Source of the DNA: Nothophaeocryptopus gaeumannii
Taxonomy: Eukaryota; Ascomycota; Dothideomycetes; Mycosphaerellales; Mycosphaerellaceae
DNA length: 64,000 nt
Reading direction: 5' to 3'
Assembly (NCBI GenBank): GCA_031771865.1
Contig: JASISA010000025.1
Location: 1,240,001 to 1,304,000, forward strand
Shown here one piece after another: positions 32,655 through 42,280 of the stretch. Each line of letters begins with the position of its first letter. Within the stretch, counting starts at the first letter, position 1. A program made the position numbers and the translations under genes. The notes beneath the pieces were generated by a model. It made no database searches. It worked only from the letters and a program-made list of their open reading frames with translations, and was not told the origin of the DNA.

Positions 32655-32918
32655 GGCGGCATTGACAAGGTGTTGTTTCAATGCGGATGCGAATTTTTGT
32701 TGTTGAAGGAGAAGAGATGAAGAGAAAGGCTTGGAACAACACAGACGCAGTCTAGAAGGAAGTCGCAAACTTGGCAACGGCTATGGACGACCTTGCAGGA
32801 GCGCTTCAATGAAGTTCAGGAAGCTGCGATACACATCCGCGGCGTGCACCTGCACCGTTCGCCCTTGCCTATCAAAACCTCCACCCCATCGACTTTGGAC
32901 TGAAGTAGTTTCGCTTGC

Positions 32919-33217
32919 TTGATTGACGACACTGTGGAAGGCACGCGCAGCGGCTTCTCTGTCACAACTTGCTTCGAGGCTGAGTCAAGCGCATTTGCGA
33001 AGTCACTGGAAGAGGTGTGTTTGCACGCTGCCATCTTCGGCACTCGCCGTGCATCTGCTCTTTCAAACAACACGCCGCAACTATACATGCTAATGCTTGC
33101 TGCCTTCTACAATGGATCGAGGATGCCAAGGAGGAGTTCAAGGGCGCGACGTATGTCAACGGTGGTGTTGATGCAGACAAGGGATCGATTGACTGCGTCT
33201 ACACTGTTCCAGCATAG
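32919..33217 (+). CDS. Possible coding fragment of a small spliced gene
   Basis: Low-confidence candidate. An open segment ending SSAFAKSLEE (donor GTGTGT at 33015) can be spliced in phase 0 to exon 33122-33217, giving DAKEEFKGATYVNGGVD and ADKGSIDCVYTVPA then stop. A GCTAAT branch site lies about 30 bases before that exon. No initiating ATG is found in frame; a 5' exon would be needed. The opposite strand also has an open 90-codon frame over 32816-33088, so the coding strand is not settled. Confidence 0.3.
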
Positions 33218-33331
33218 AAGAGTTTCGAAGCAAACAAAAGTCATTCAAGTCATTCTATAAACGGCAGTTCGATATCCGTCTCTACGATATCGGTCTCGTC
33301 CCATCTTTTCGAACACGACCCCCGCTCTCAC

Positions 33332-34219
33332 TCAAGCACTCTCAGCAGCCGCCTTTCCACTTGACTGCTTTTTCTTCTTTCCTTTAGACACAACTACTTC
33401 TTCAGGCTGCTCAATCACAGGCTCAGTAGGCTCGCCAATCGTCCCATAGCTCGAACCTCCAAACTCTGAGCCGATAAGCAAGCCTTCTTCCATGGCACTC
33501 TCTTGGCTTGGTGCTGGCGTGAATGCCGTAGGTCGAGATGATCCTGCGGAAGGACTGACATACGGGAAGACGTTCGGCGGTTGAGGAGTCTGCTCAGTTG
33601 GCGTCTCGACTGTATGTTCTGCGGATTCAAGATATCCGCATCGCGAACAAGGCTCTTCCAATATACTTGCGAGTACCTTGTCCTTGCAGCGAACCATGAA
33701 GCCTTTCCAGAAACAGAGCAGGTGGATGATGCTACCCTAAAACTCAGCTCAATATTCTCAAACATCAATTAGGGTATGCGAGACGTACGAACACCCCAGC
33801 GCCGCCAACGCCCCATAAGCCCCAACAGCATGCGATCCATAATACGAATACTCCGCTGCCGTCACACAAGCCCAGAACAGCACAAACAGAACCCCTGCCA
33901 ACACCAAATCTCCCACCACAACTAACCTCGATAACGGCCATTTTGGATCCTCATGCGGTTTCTGCACTTTCTTCATCGCGTAGGATTGCAGATCGTAGAC
34001 GGCGAGGAACAGACTCAAGAGTAAGAAGAAGGCTGTGAGTCCGAACGAGCCTGTGTCTCCGTATGGGGTGGCGAGGATGAGGAGGCAGAGAAAGAAGCCG
34101 ATAGTCGCGATGATGATGAGGGGTTTGCGGAGGTGGTAGACTGGGTGGGAGGAGTAGGGGAGGGTGACTGGTGGGGAAGGGGGAATTTTGGTGGGGCGGT
34201 CGATGGGGATCTGAGCCAT
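33332..34219 (-). CDS. Four-span (MARVEL-like) membrane protein
   Basis: Two exons, 33789-34219 and 33332-33731, 276 residues. The start is ATG 34219 (MAQIPIDRPTKIPP). The intron 33732-33788 has a strong GTACGT donor and a CTAAT branch. The acceptor chosen (GGGTAG) keeps phase 2 and yields ALGCSIIHLLCFWKGF; a TTTTAG five bases earlier would break the frame. Four hydrophobic helices are evident (PLIIIATIGFFLCLLILA, LTAFFLLLSLFLAVY, VGDLVLAGVLFVLFWACV, GAYGALAALGCSIIHLLC). The layout is that of fungal MARVEL-like proteins. The cytosolic tail is Pro/Ser-rich and ends in a Lys cluster (KGKKKKQSSGK). Function unknown. Confidence 0.75.
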
Positions 34220-35155
34220 TGTCGCGATAAGTGGCAGCTGAAGGGATGAAAATGAGTGGATTAAGGTGCGGTACAAGTTGTGGTCGATTGTAGAACTGAT
34301 GTTGAGGGAAAGAATGGGCTCCTCTTTCTATCAGGCATCCACCCGTGCCGCATTGGAATTGAAACCAATATGGAGCACTGAGTCACGAGCTGAGCTTCCC
34401 GCTTTGCATATGAACAGCTATGCCTATACTTCACTGCTTCAGGGCGAAGGAGGAGTGGCTAGGTGTCCTCTCCACAGCCCAATCTCGAAGCTGGAGGATT
34501 CGCCAGGACTTGATCTTGTCGCGATCGCTTTCTTGCAAGACTCCTGAACTGCTCAGTCCTCAGCGAGGAATTACTCTCAACTACTCAACTAGTGTCTTCC
34601 AGCTCGATGCTGGCCAGCGGCTAAATGATGGCTTGAGACGCAGGATTCTGGGGTGGCGCAGATGACTTCGCCGCATCTTCACAGAGCAAATGCTTTGTAG
34701 ATAGATGGAAGCCCGCTAGCTATCATTCCATGCAATCTTCAATGACGCTCATAGCTTTGGCCTAGCAGCAAAGATCCAGAGGCGTGGAATACTTGAAATG
34801 TTTGGGAGTTCGACAGAAACCTCTTGTTCACGATGACTGAGTTGGTCGGCCAATGCCACTGGATCGGATCATGCTCAGTGTTGTCAGTCGTGTTGCCATT
34901 CTTTGTCTTTGATCTCACAGATATGATTCAAAATGGACCATCTCTTTCTGAGATGCATTGGCTTTGAGGTGATGGAGGAGTGAACAGAACGCAGCCGTGT
35001 TCTCTAACAGTGTTACACACTCACTGCCAAGCCCGATCTAGCATGCTTCCTTCCGACACTCTGATTGGTCACTTCCCACCCACCACCTTCCCTTCCAACT
35101 TCAACATCCCCAAACACTCCAACATCACCTCCTCACCCTCTCACTGCCGGCCTCG
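34220..35155. other. Divergent promoter region
   Basis: A 936-base spacer between the tetraspan gene (minus) and the PLD-like gene (plus). No coding region supported. Confidence 0.5.
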
Positions 35156-36475
35156 ATGGCAGACACGCGCGCGAACATACACAGCGTGACCTTCGGAACT
35201 GGCCTATCCCTCTTCAAATCCCACATCCTCCCAGCCATCGAACAAGCCAAATCGGAAGTCATAATCGTAACCTGTTTCCTCGCAGCCTCAGAAATACGAG
35301 ATGCTCTTAATGAAAGTCTTTTGAGATTGAGCAGTGCGGCTCTCCAGAAAGGAAACAACAAGATCAAAGTGCGACTGTGTTTCTCTTCTTCTGGACTACT
35401 CCAGAGACTATTCCACACTTCCTCACCACAAGGACGAACATACAAACCTTCAGAATGGGCAAAGCTTGGCTTATTGGGAGAAGAGGATCTGGCAGGGTTG
35501 GAACTGGAGGTGAAGAGTATGTTCTTCATGCCATTTAGTGGTAAGTATTACGAGGAACAAGTGCCCCGTGCTTGTTGTAGCTAATTGATACTAAAAGTCT
35601 GGCATCCCAAATTCGTCATTATCGATCGACAACAAGTTTTCTTGCCCTCTTGCAACATTTCCTGGGAAGACTGGTTCGAGGGCTGTATTCAAATCAGCGG
35701 GCCTATCGTTCAGGAGTTCTGCTGTTTCTGGGGAGACTATTGGGCTAGTCCTGGCGATCGGTCGGAGACTGCAAGCGAACCACATCTCATGGACCTCCAA
35801 GTCCCCACAGAACCTGATATCATCCGCATGAACGACGTAGCTTGCAAGTTCCTGCCATCTCCGCACCACCGCAATCCAAACTTCCGCTTCCCATGGCAAC
35901 AATGTGCGCCACCTCCCGAAACCCCTCTGAACATGGAGCTGCTTGATTTATTATCCCAAGCGAAGAGGAGCATTTACATGCAGACGCCCAACGTGACCTG
36001 TCCGCCTGTATTGGACGCTATTCTGAAAGCGCTAAAGCGCGGCATCAACTTCCAGATAGTGACGAGTGAAAGGCTGATGATATTGGAGCAACTTGTCACC
36101 GCTGGAACTACGACCAGCAGGTGCATGCAGTCTTTGATTAGCCAGCACAAAAGACTTCTCGAAAAGCGGCCGGACGAAGAGGCTGGACTCGTTGGGCCAG
36201 GGCAGCTACAGATATCTTACTACGAGCCTCGTCCGACTGAAAAGAGGGATGAAGCATTCGCAGAGCCTGTCCAATCTCATCTGAAGCTGACTATTGTCGA
36301 CGAAGCCGTCATCGTCTTCGGCAGCGGCAACATGGATCGAGCGTCCTGGTATACAAGCCAAGAACTCGGAGTGGCCTTCTATTCCAATGAACTGCCTTCG
36401 AAGACACGCCAGAGCCTGCAGTCGGCGCTTGAAGGGCGAGCCAAGGCTTTTTACAACAGCGACAAGCGACGATAG
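35156..36475 (+). CDS. Phospholipase D-like domain protein (two HKD motifs)
   Basis: Two exons, 35156-35540 and 35598-36475, 420 residues. Intron 35541-35597 has GTAAGT donor, CTAAT branch and AAAAG acceptor. The first HKD half-site spans the splice junction: FSG joins VWHPKFVIIDRQQVFLPSCN (HxK with Asp). The second is SHLKLTIVDEAVIVFGSGN with DRASW. The spacing of about 260 residues and both HxKx4D-type motifs make a complete bilobal PLD active site. Substrate could be phospholipid, cardiolipin or nucleic acid. No signal peptide is obvious, although residues 60-80 include hydrophobic stretches. The stop codon ends 3 bases before the stop of the antiporter on the opposite strand. Confidence 0.82.
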
Positions 36476-36478
36476 TGC

Positions 36479-38119
36479 TTAAGGCAAGCCTCCATCACTC
36501 TCTTCTGCCTCACTCGTAACGCTTGCGCCATCGCCAACCTCATGTTCCATGCCTTCAAGAGGGTCTGTCTCGGCGGCTGTGATGAGAGCTCGTTGATGCT
36601 TTGGTCGTTGAAAGTGTGTGACCACACTCAGAACCAAGACGCTCAGTCCGTGTACCAACGTGCTGCCGAAGACGATAAAGCAGACCACCGGCCACACTGT
36701 CTGGATCGCTTTCTGTCGAGGCGTGTAGGGTGCCACGTACTCCGGCGGATGGTTATCTGGAGTGCTCGTATCATTCTCAAGGATGGCGCGAGCTTCGATG
36801 GCCAGAAACAGCCCACCCAAGCCCATCGGTCCGAAGTGGCCTGCGAATATCGCTTCTCTGACAGTCAAGATGTCCGGGATCCAGCGATGGAGGACTAGGA
36901 CTACTGGTATGCGTCTGAAGATCAAGACCAGAACTAGGAAGCCAACCAATCGTCCAGGCGTCACCCAAGGTGTCATCTCAACGTTCGTGAAGGCCGCCCA
37001 TGGAAGGATAGTGCCAAGATAGACGAACATGCTCGAGTTGAGCAGTAGGTCAATGATGTTGGGCAGTTGAGCCTGCTTCGTCTTCTTTGCGAACCATCCG
37101 TCTCGGGCAAAGCCATAGCCAGCACCAAAAGCCACCAAGAAATCGTCTGAGTCGAGCGTGGAACCCACACCGATGCAAAACAGCGCTAGCAGGAGATAGA
37201 AGACAATGAAGCCGGCACGATCGATGTAGCCTCGACTGTCACTGAAACGCAGTATCCAGTTGAATGCCACGCCGATGATCAGACCTAGCACTAGCCCGAA
37301 CACGCATTGCCAAAGAATGGTAGACAGGAACCAGTCTTTGACCGCTGCACCGGCGGTGTCCTGAGTGAGGAGAAAGAGGCCGATGTATAAAAATGGGAAG
37401 GAAACGCCATCATTACAGCCAGATTCCGCGGAAAGCATGTCCTTGATGCGTTTCGGTACGCGGCTGCTGAATTGACTGTTGGACAGGATGGAGGCGGCCA
37501 GAACAGGATCGGTAGGAGTGAGGCAGGCGGAAACTACCATCGCGGTGGGTATGTCCAGTTGGAAGACCAGAGCAGCGAAGACAGCGCAGATGATCCAACC
37601 GAAGGTCATGACCGGGCCGAGAAGCATGGCGATGGATCGCCAGTGTCGGCTGAAGTAGTATTTTGGTAGTTCAACTCCGACAGCGAAGACTTGGATACCC
37701 ACGATGATTCGTGTAATTTCTTGTACGATGCCGTCGCCCTGTCCGTAGGTTAGCATCAGCTTGCTCGTTGTGAAAGTTGATGAAAAGGCTCACCCATCCC
37801 CATCCTTCCAGACCCGGCTCAGATCCATGGTGACTATCTGGACGCTTGACAGCAGTCCCGCATCCTCGTGCACTGCAGAAATTCGGCGTCAACCAGCCCA
37901 AGACTTCTGGTCCTAGTAGTATGCCCACCAGCAGGGCTATTGGAGGTTCGCTTAGGTGTACTGCGATGAGAAGTGAGTAGAGTGCTTTTCTCTCAAGTTG
38001 TAGTGATGCTTACGGCGATTCCGAAGAAAGTTCGTAAACAGCACATAGCTGATCAGAAAGGTAGAGAGAAGTAGGTATGTAACGTGTGGAGGCGTTGCCT
38101 CAATCTGCTCCAAAACCAT
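36479..38119 (-). CDS. Na+(K+)/H+ antiporter, Nha1/Sod2 type
   Basis: Three exons: 38014-38119, 37794-37960 and 36479-37738, 510 residues. Introns are 37961-38013 (GTAAGC to TCGCAG) and 37739-37793 (GTGAGC, GCTAAC branch, GGACAG). Splicing gives LLSTFLISYVLFTNFLRNRLHLSEPPIALLV..., the classical first helices of fungal CPA1 antiporters, followed by GILLGPEVLGWLTPNF. The ion-binding region reads ACLTPTDPVLAASIL and SAESGCNDGVSFPF (the paired Asp of ND motif). A short, acidic C-terminal tail (EGMEHEVGDG) distinguishes it from long-tailed yeast Nha1. It likely sits in the plasma membrane and exports Na+, Li+ or K+. Confidence 0.9.
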
Positions 38120-38631
38120 AGCAATTCATGTCAGATGCATCGTAGGATGGAGTGGGCAGGAAATTCGGTATTGGATGTTGGATGTTGAACGTCGACCAAA
38201 CCTACATTGCGATTACCTTTCTGCCGCAGCAATGGGATGACGATGGATGGAAGGTGCGAGCGTGGTTGCGTCACTTGGTTGTCTCGGTGATGTTCCATGG
38301 ACAGGGGATTTGCTTTACTTCTGTCATATTGAAGCACCTTTCGTAAAGCGGACTATGCTCTCAAGTTAATAAAGTACAGTTGCAAGTACCAAGTGCTCCT
38401 GACTTGGCTGCTGGAGGAGAGGATTGTCGTTGCAAGATGCAAACAAGCTTTGATGACTTCTCAGCTCTTCGCCTTTCAGCCATCTCACGGCCTAGGCACA
38501 GCCTTGCGGTCCGCGCGCATCGCGTGCATATCATCGGGGACTTCCTGTTGTAGTAGCTCTGTCTTGTTATATACTCTACACACTCCCTCCCTCACTATGG
38601 CCAGCGGCTTCCCTTCGATTACGCAGAACCC
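38120..38631. other. Divergent promoter region
   Basis: A 512-base spacer between the antiporter and the DUF7053-type gene. No coding evidence or clear factor site. Confidence 0.5.
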
Positions 38632-39879
38632 ATGTCGAAGAGGTCGTTCGTTACCAGCATCACGCCTCTCCCGGCATCGATATCCCGGGAGACGGCTGTT
38701 GCACAACTCCACGACCACAACGCTATGATCGAGCTGAACCCGCTCGTTCTTCGACACGAGCCGACCCAACCACACCCAAACGCCTCGCAGGATGAGGCCC
38801 AGCTTGCAACGTGGTACCAAATTACAGACGAAGTCCAGTATCTGCCTGGAGTAAAGGGCGAGGTATCATACAAAGCATGTTTTTACGACAGACCGAATGG
38901 GATCCAGACCCACGTGTGGGCTCCAGCTGGAGTCGAGATCAAGAGCAAATGGAGTGTTGGTGGTAATATGCCAGGCGAGCCGCGAGAGCCTGCGGAGTTG
39001 GGGGTGGACAAACCGAGCAATGGCTTGTATATCAAAGAAGAGGTCGACTTGAAGTGCAACTTCCTTATGAGTGGCTTCGTGAAGAAAAATCTGGGCAAGT
39101 CGCATGGTGTCGTCGTCGAGAAGATCACGGAGAGGGCGCATCACATGGAACAGGGTGGTGCCTCAGTAATCCGCCTGGACTCACATGGGTCAGCACCGAC
39201 GGCGACCTCGCGCGCCGAGTCTACTTCACGGTATGGATCATCATCGATACCAAACAGTGCCAAGACCGGACAACCGCAACGCGAAATGAACTACTCATGT
39301 ACGTGCGATGGCGCAACACACCTACAATCATGCGCGCTCTTCCATCCTGACGATTTACGACACCAGGACCCATTTCCAACTGCGCCTCAACGCCAGCAGA
39401 AGCCCTACTATGCCATCTCTTTGCCAGGCTCGGCCTCCTCTTATTCTTCTTCTGATCATGCGACTCCACATCTTGAGCGATCCGTGTCGGAGCTCTATGG
39501 ATCTGCTGCCAATGGCAGCTGTCTCTGCACTGGCGGTCTTCATGACGCGGGCTGTCCTTTCTACCCTGGTCTGCGTGTACCAACTCTTCCCCCTGCGATC
39601 TCGCTCGATAGCCCATCCTCCATCATCCAAACGCCCGACACTGCTTACGGACGAGGTCCCACATCTGCCTTTCGCGGAGGCGTGGATGTCAGATCGGCTA
39701 ACCACAGGGCGACTCACAGCGTTGATAGGTACACGCCTCAGCGGCATGGGGAGCAAGCCGAGCTTTCAGCGATACGATCTCCTGTGGACCAAGTCGATTC
39801 GAACAGAATTGCACTTTCGCAGCAGCCGGTAGCTCGCAACTTTAGTCGACTGAGTTCCGCTCCTAGGCTTCATGGCTGA
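38632..39879 (+). CDS. DUF7053-type protein with C-terminal twin CxC-x4-H-x3-C motifs
   Basis: Single exon, 415 residues. The first 175 residues form a conserved fungal domain (MSKRSFVTSITPLPASI, HDHNAMIELNPLV, YKACFYDRPNGIQTHVWAPAG, LMSGFVKKNLGKSHG) that I match to DUF7053, likely a START-like lipid-binding fold by inference. The tail is Ser/Pro-rich and disordered. Within it two short motifs share one pattern: CTCDGATHLQSCALF (Cys 223, 225, 234; His 230) and CLCTGGLHDAGCPFY (Cys 297, 299, 308; His 304). Both fit C-x-C-x4-H-x3-C. Function of the family is unknown. Confidence 0.8.
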   Translation: MSKRSFVTSITPLPASISRETAVAQLHDHNAMIELNPLVLRHEPTQPHPNASQDEAQLATWYQITDEVQYLPGVKGEVSYKACFYDRPNGIQTHVWAPAGVEIKSKWSVGGNMPGEPREPAELGVDKPSNGLYIKEEVDLKCNFLMSGFVKKNLGKSHGVVVEKITERAHHMEQGGASVIRLDSHGSAPTATSRAESTSRYGSSSIPNSAKTGQPQREMNYSCTCDGATHLQSCALFHPDDLRHQDPFPTAPQRQQKPYYAISLPGSASSYSSSDHATPHLERSVSELYGSAANGSCLCTGGLHDAGCPFYPGLRVPTLPPAISLDSPSSIIQTPDTAYGRGPTSAFRGGVDVRSANHRATHSVDRYTPQRHGEQAELSAIRSPVDQVDSNRIALSQQPVARNFSRLSSAPRLHG

Positions 39880-40379
39880 TGATGTTGGCGGTGGAGCAAG
39901 TAGCAGTTGTTATCAAGGCTCTTCCGAGTTAATAAGGACACCGCTTGGCCTGCATCATTCAACAGAACTCAGCGCTGACGGGTGAACAGCCAACTGCTGG
40001 AATTGCGGAGATGGCTTGTGCCGTGCAAGAGCACATCATGCATTCCACGCCCAGCCTAGCTAGTGGGATGGAATGCATGCTTGTACAAAGCCATTCGAAC
40101 ATGCAACGTCACCATGGTCATCACGAGGAAAGGTCGCAGTGTACGGCGGCCGATCTGAGCTGTTCCTCCGCCCACCGTTTGGAATGCGAAGGGGCTGGGA
40201 GACGCATTTACAATGGCAGTGTCCCAGGCACCCTCCACCATGTCCAATTGCGGCAATTCTTTCAAACAGCAAGATATACAGCCTGCAACATCAGCTCGCT
40301 CCTTGTTTTCGATTGTATTACACCTCGACGACACCACCTATACTGATCGAACGAACGACAACGAACAGAGCTTGCAGCT
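39880..40379. other. Upstream region of wetA
   Basis: A 500-base spacer between the DUF7053-type gene and wetA. Contains three CATTCC words (40041 plus strand; 40070 and 40181 on the minus strand) and an inverted repeat, listed separately. Confidence 0.5.
40037..40079. promoter_or_regulatory. Inverted repeat with AbaA-type CATTCC cores upstream of wetA
   Basis: Arms CATGCATTCCA (40037-40047) and TGGAATGCATG (40069-40079) are perfect 11-base inverted copies around a 21-base spacer. Each arm contains CATTCC, matching the CATTCY site known for the TEA-domain factor AbaA, which activates wetA in Aspergillus. A third CATTCC (minus strand) is at 40181-40186. Use by AbaA here is inference. Confidence 0.4.
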
Positions 40380-42128
40380 ATGGCTGTCGTGGGGCGCAAG
40401 GGAAGCGTCCAGATCCGGTCTTCGAACAAAGAGCATGAGTGGTCGAGCTTCTGCAACAATGTCTTTGATCAATACCTCGACGACGATGACCTGTTTGGCC
40501 TTGGACCGGAACGACGTGAAAGGAGCAGCTCAGATGGCTCAGGCAACCTCTTCGATTTCTCAGGCTCCAGCGAACAAAGCAGGGAGACAGACGCAACATC
40601 GCCTATTCCTTGTTGGAAGCCGCCGAAGACAAGGGCACCTGAGGCACAACCAAAAGCCAAAGTGCCGGGCGACTTTTGGCACAAGAAGCTGAGGGCATTA
40701 GAACAGAACGCTGCAGAGTGCGAGAAGAGGCAAAAGCTACGTGCAGCAAAGTCACATCCAGACTTCTTGAGCTTGGGAGGATTCCCTTCACCTCCAGTTG
40801 TGCCGTCATCACCCACCGACCAATCATACTTCGCCCAACGTCAGAAGTCTCGTGCTGCTGCAAACGGAAAGAGACCAACGACCCAGCGCAGTGTCACCAA
40901 TCTACGAGCTGTATCACGGGGACATCCAGTGGGAGTGACGAAGGCCCCTCCCTCTGCTGCCATCAACCCATATGCTACAGTTCGCAAGCGCAATGTGTCG
41001 CCGTCGAAGATGATGAATCCATCTCGCTACCGCGCAGGATTCAAGGACGTCTGGGAGGAGGGAATAAAGTCGAGCCCGAACAAGTTCGAGCTTCGGCTAC
41101 CATCCTCCTACCATGCGTTCGCAGCATCGCCGCCGCATTCGGCCAGGTCTACGCAAGACACATTCGCTGCTTTCGGGTCACCGACGTTTCCTGCTATCCC
41201 TGGCTGCGACGACCAGATCTCACCTTTGGCGTGTACCTTTCAACATGCAGCACGCATTCACACGCCGATTGCCTCGCCCTTGTTAAGCCCTGGCAGTCAT
41301 CCCGCCTCCTACTTTGATACTCCGCCACCACTTCCTGGCAACCCATATACAACTCAGGCGGTGCCGCTCAACGACACAGCACCCTTATACCCAGAGCGCG
41401 GGTCCTCTCTGGCAGCGAATAAGATACAGGACTTCGACTTCGGCTTCTCCAGCTCACCAGACTTGAACGATCCATGGAGTGCCGCCCCTTTCGCGGAGCC
41501 TCCGATGGCATCCTACACGACGACAGATCCTTTCAATGACCAAGATCCTTTTGCCAGTCTGGAGAATAGCCTTCAATTGAACCAACAATCTCAGCACCAG
41601 AATCAGAATCAGAATCTTGGGCTTGGCATTAGCTGTGATCCGAATGTCATCAGTGGCAATTATACTACCGCTCCACAAGCAACAATGCTGCCAAATCCCG
41701 CCTACCGCCCGGCACCTCCATCTGCCAGCCCATTTTACGTACCCTCAATGCCACATGGACTGCCGAATACGCCACGTCGACAGCGTGGATCACCTACACG
41801 ATCACCCTCACCACCAGCTACTGAGTCGCGCTCGTCACGGCGAACGTCCGGATCAAGGCGCAACTCTCGACATCGTCGAACGAAGTCTGCCGGGACTACA
41901 CCTCGAGGAGACAAGGGCGGCGGCTTCGTGAACTTCACACCGAGCGACAGCAACAAAATTTTGTCCGGAGTTGCTCCATCCGGCAGCTCAAAGACCAAAG
42001 CGAGAAGAGAAAAGGAGGCTGCAGATAAGCGGCGCAGATTGAGCCAGGCTGCTGTGAAAGCTGTAATAGAAGCTGGCGGGGACGTTTCGGAGTTACAGAA
42101 GCAAGGCCTACTTGGCGTAATGGACTGA
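40380..42128 (+). CDS. wetA: WetA, conidial maturation regulator
   Basis: Single exon, 582 residues. The C-terminal 65 residues carry the ESC1/WetA block: GGFVNFTPSDSNKILSGVAP, SGSSKTKARREKEAADKRRR and LSQAAVKAVIEAGGDVSELQ. The N-terminal part has a short acidic segment (FDQYLDDDDLFGLG), as in Aspergillus WetA. In between are long Pro/Ser/Gln-rich disordered stretches (NQQSQHQNQNQN) and conserved islands (NPSRYRAGFKDVWEEG). In Aspergillus, WetA acts last in the BrlA-AbaA-WetA cascade as a DNA-binding regulator of spore wall maturation and dormancy; a similar nuclear role is expected here. Confidence 0.88.
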   Translation: MAVVGRKGSVQIRSSNKEHEWSSFCNNVFDQYLDDDDLFGLGPERRERSSSDGSGNLFDFSGSSEQSRETDATSPIPCWKPPKTRAPEAQPKAKVPGDFWHKKLRALEQNAAECEKRQKLRAAKSHPDFLSLGGFPSPPVVPSSPTDQSYFAQRQKSRAAANGKRPTTQRSVTNLRAVSRGHPVGVTKAPPSAAINPYATVRKRNVSPSKMMNPSRYRAGFKDVWEEGIKSSPNKFELRLPSSYHAFAASPPHSARSTQDTFAAFGSPTFPAIPGCDDQISPLACTFQHAARIHTPIASPLLSPGSHPASYFDTPPPLPGNPYTTQAVPLNDTAPLYPERGSSLAANKIQDFDFGFSSSPDLNDPWSAAPFAEPPMASYTTTDPFNDQDPFASLENSLQLNQQSQHQNQNQNLGLGISCDPNVISGNYTTAPQATMLPNPAYRPAPPSASPFYVPSMPHGLPNTPRRQRGSPTRSPSPPATESRSSRRTSGSRRNSRHRRTKSAGTTPRGDKGGGFVNFTPSDSNKILSGVAPSGSSKTKARREKEAADKRRRLSQAAVKAVIEAGGDVSELQKQGLLGVMD

Positions 42129-42280
42129 TGGAGAGAACAAACACTGAATGTATATACTTTGAAAAAATCGACAGATAATAATCAAGACCTAACAGATCAG
42201 CAATTGCCTCTTTACATTCTCCATGACTTCACTACCGCCACCTTCATCCTCACAGATCACACACAGGGCCTCTCCAAAAT

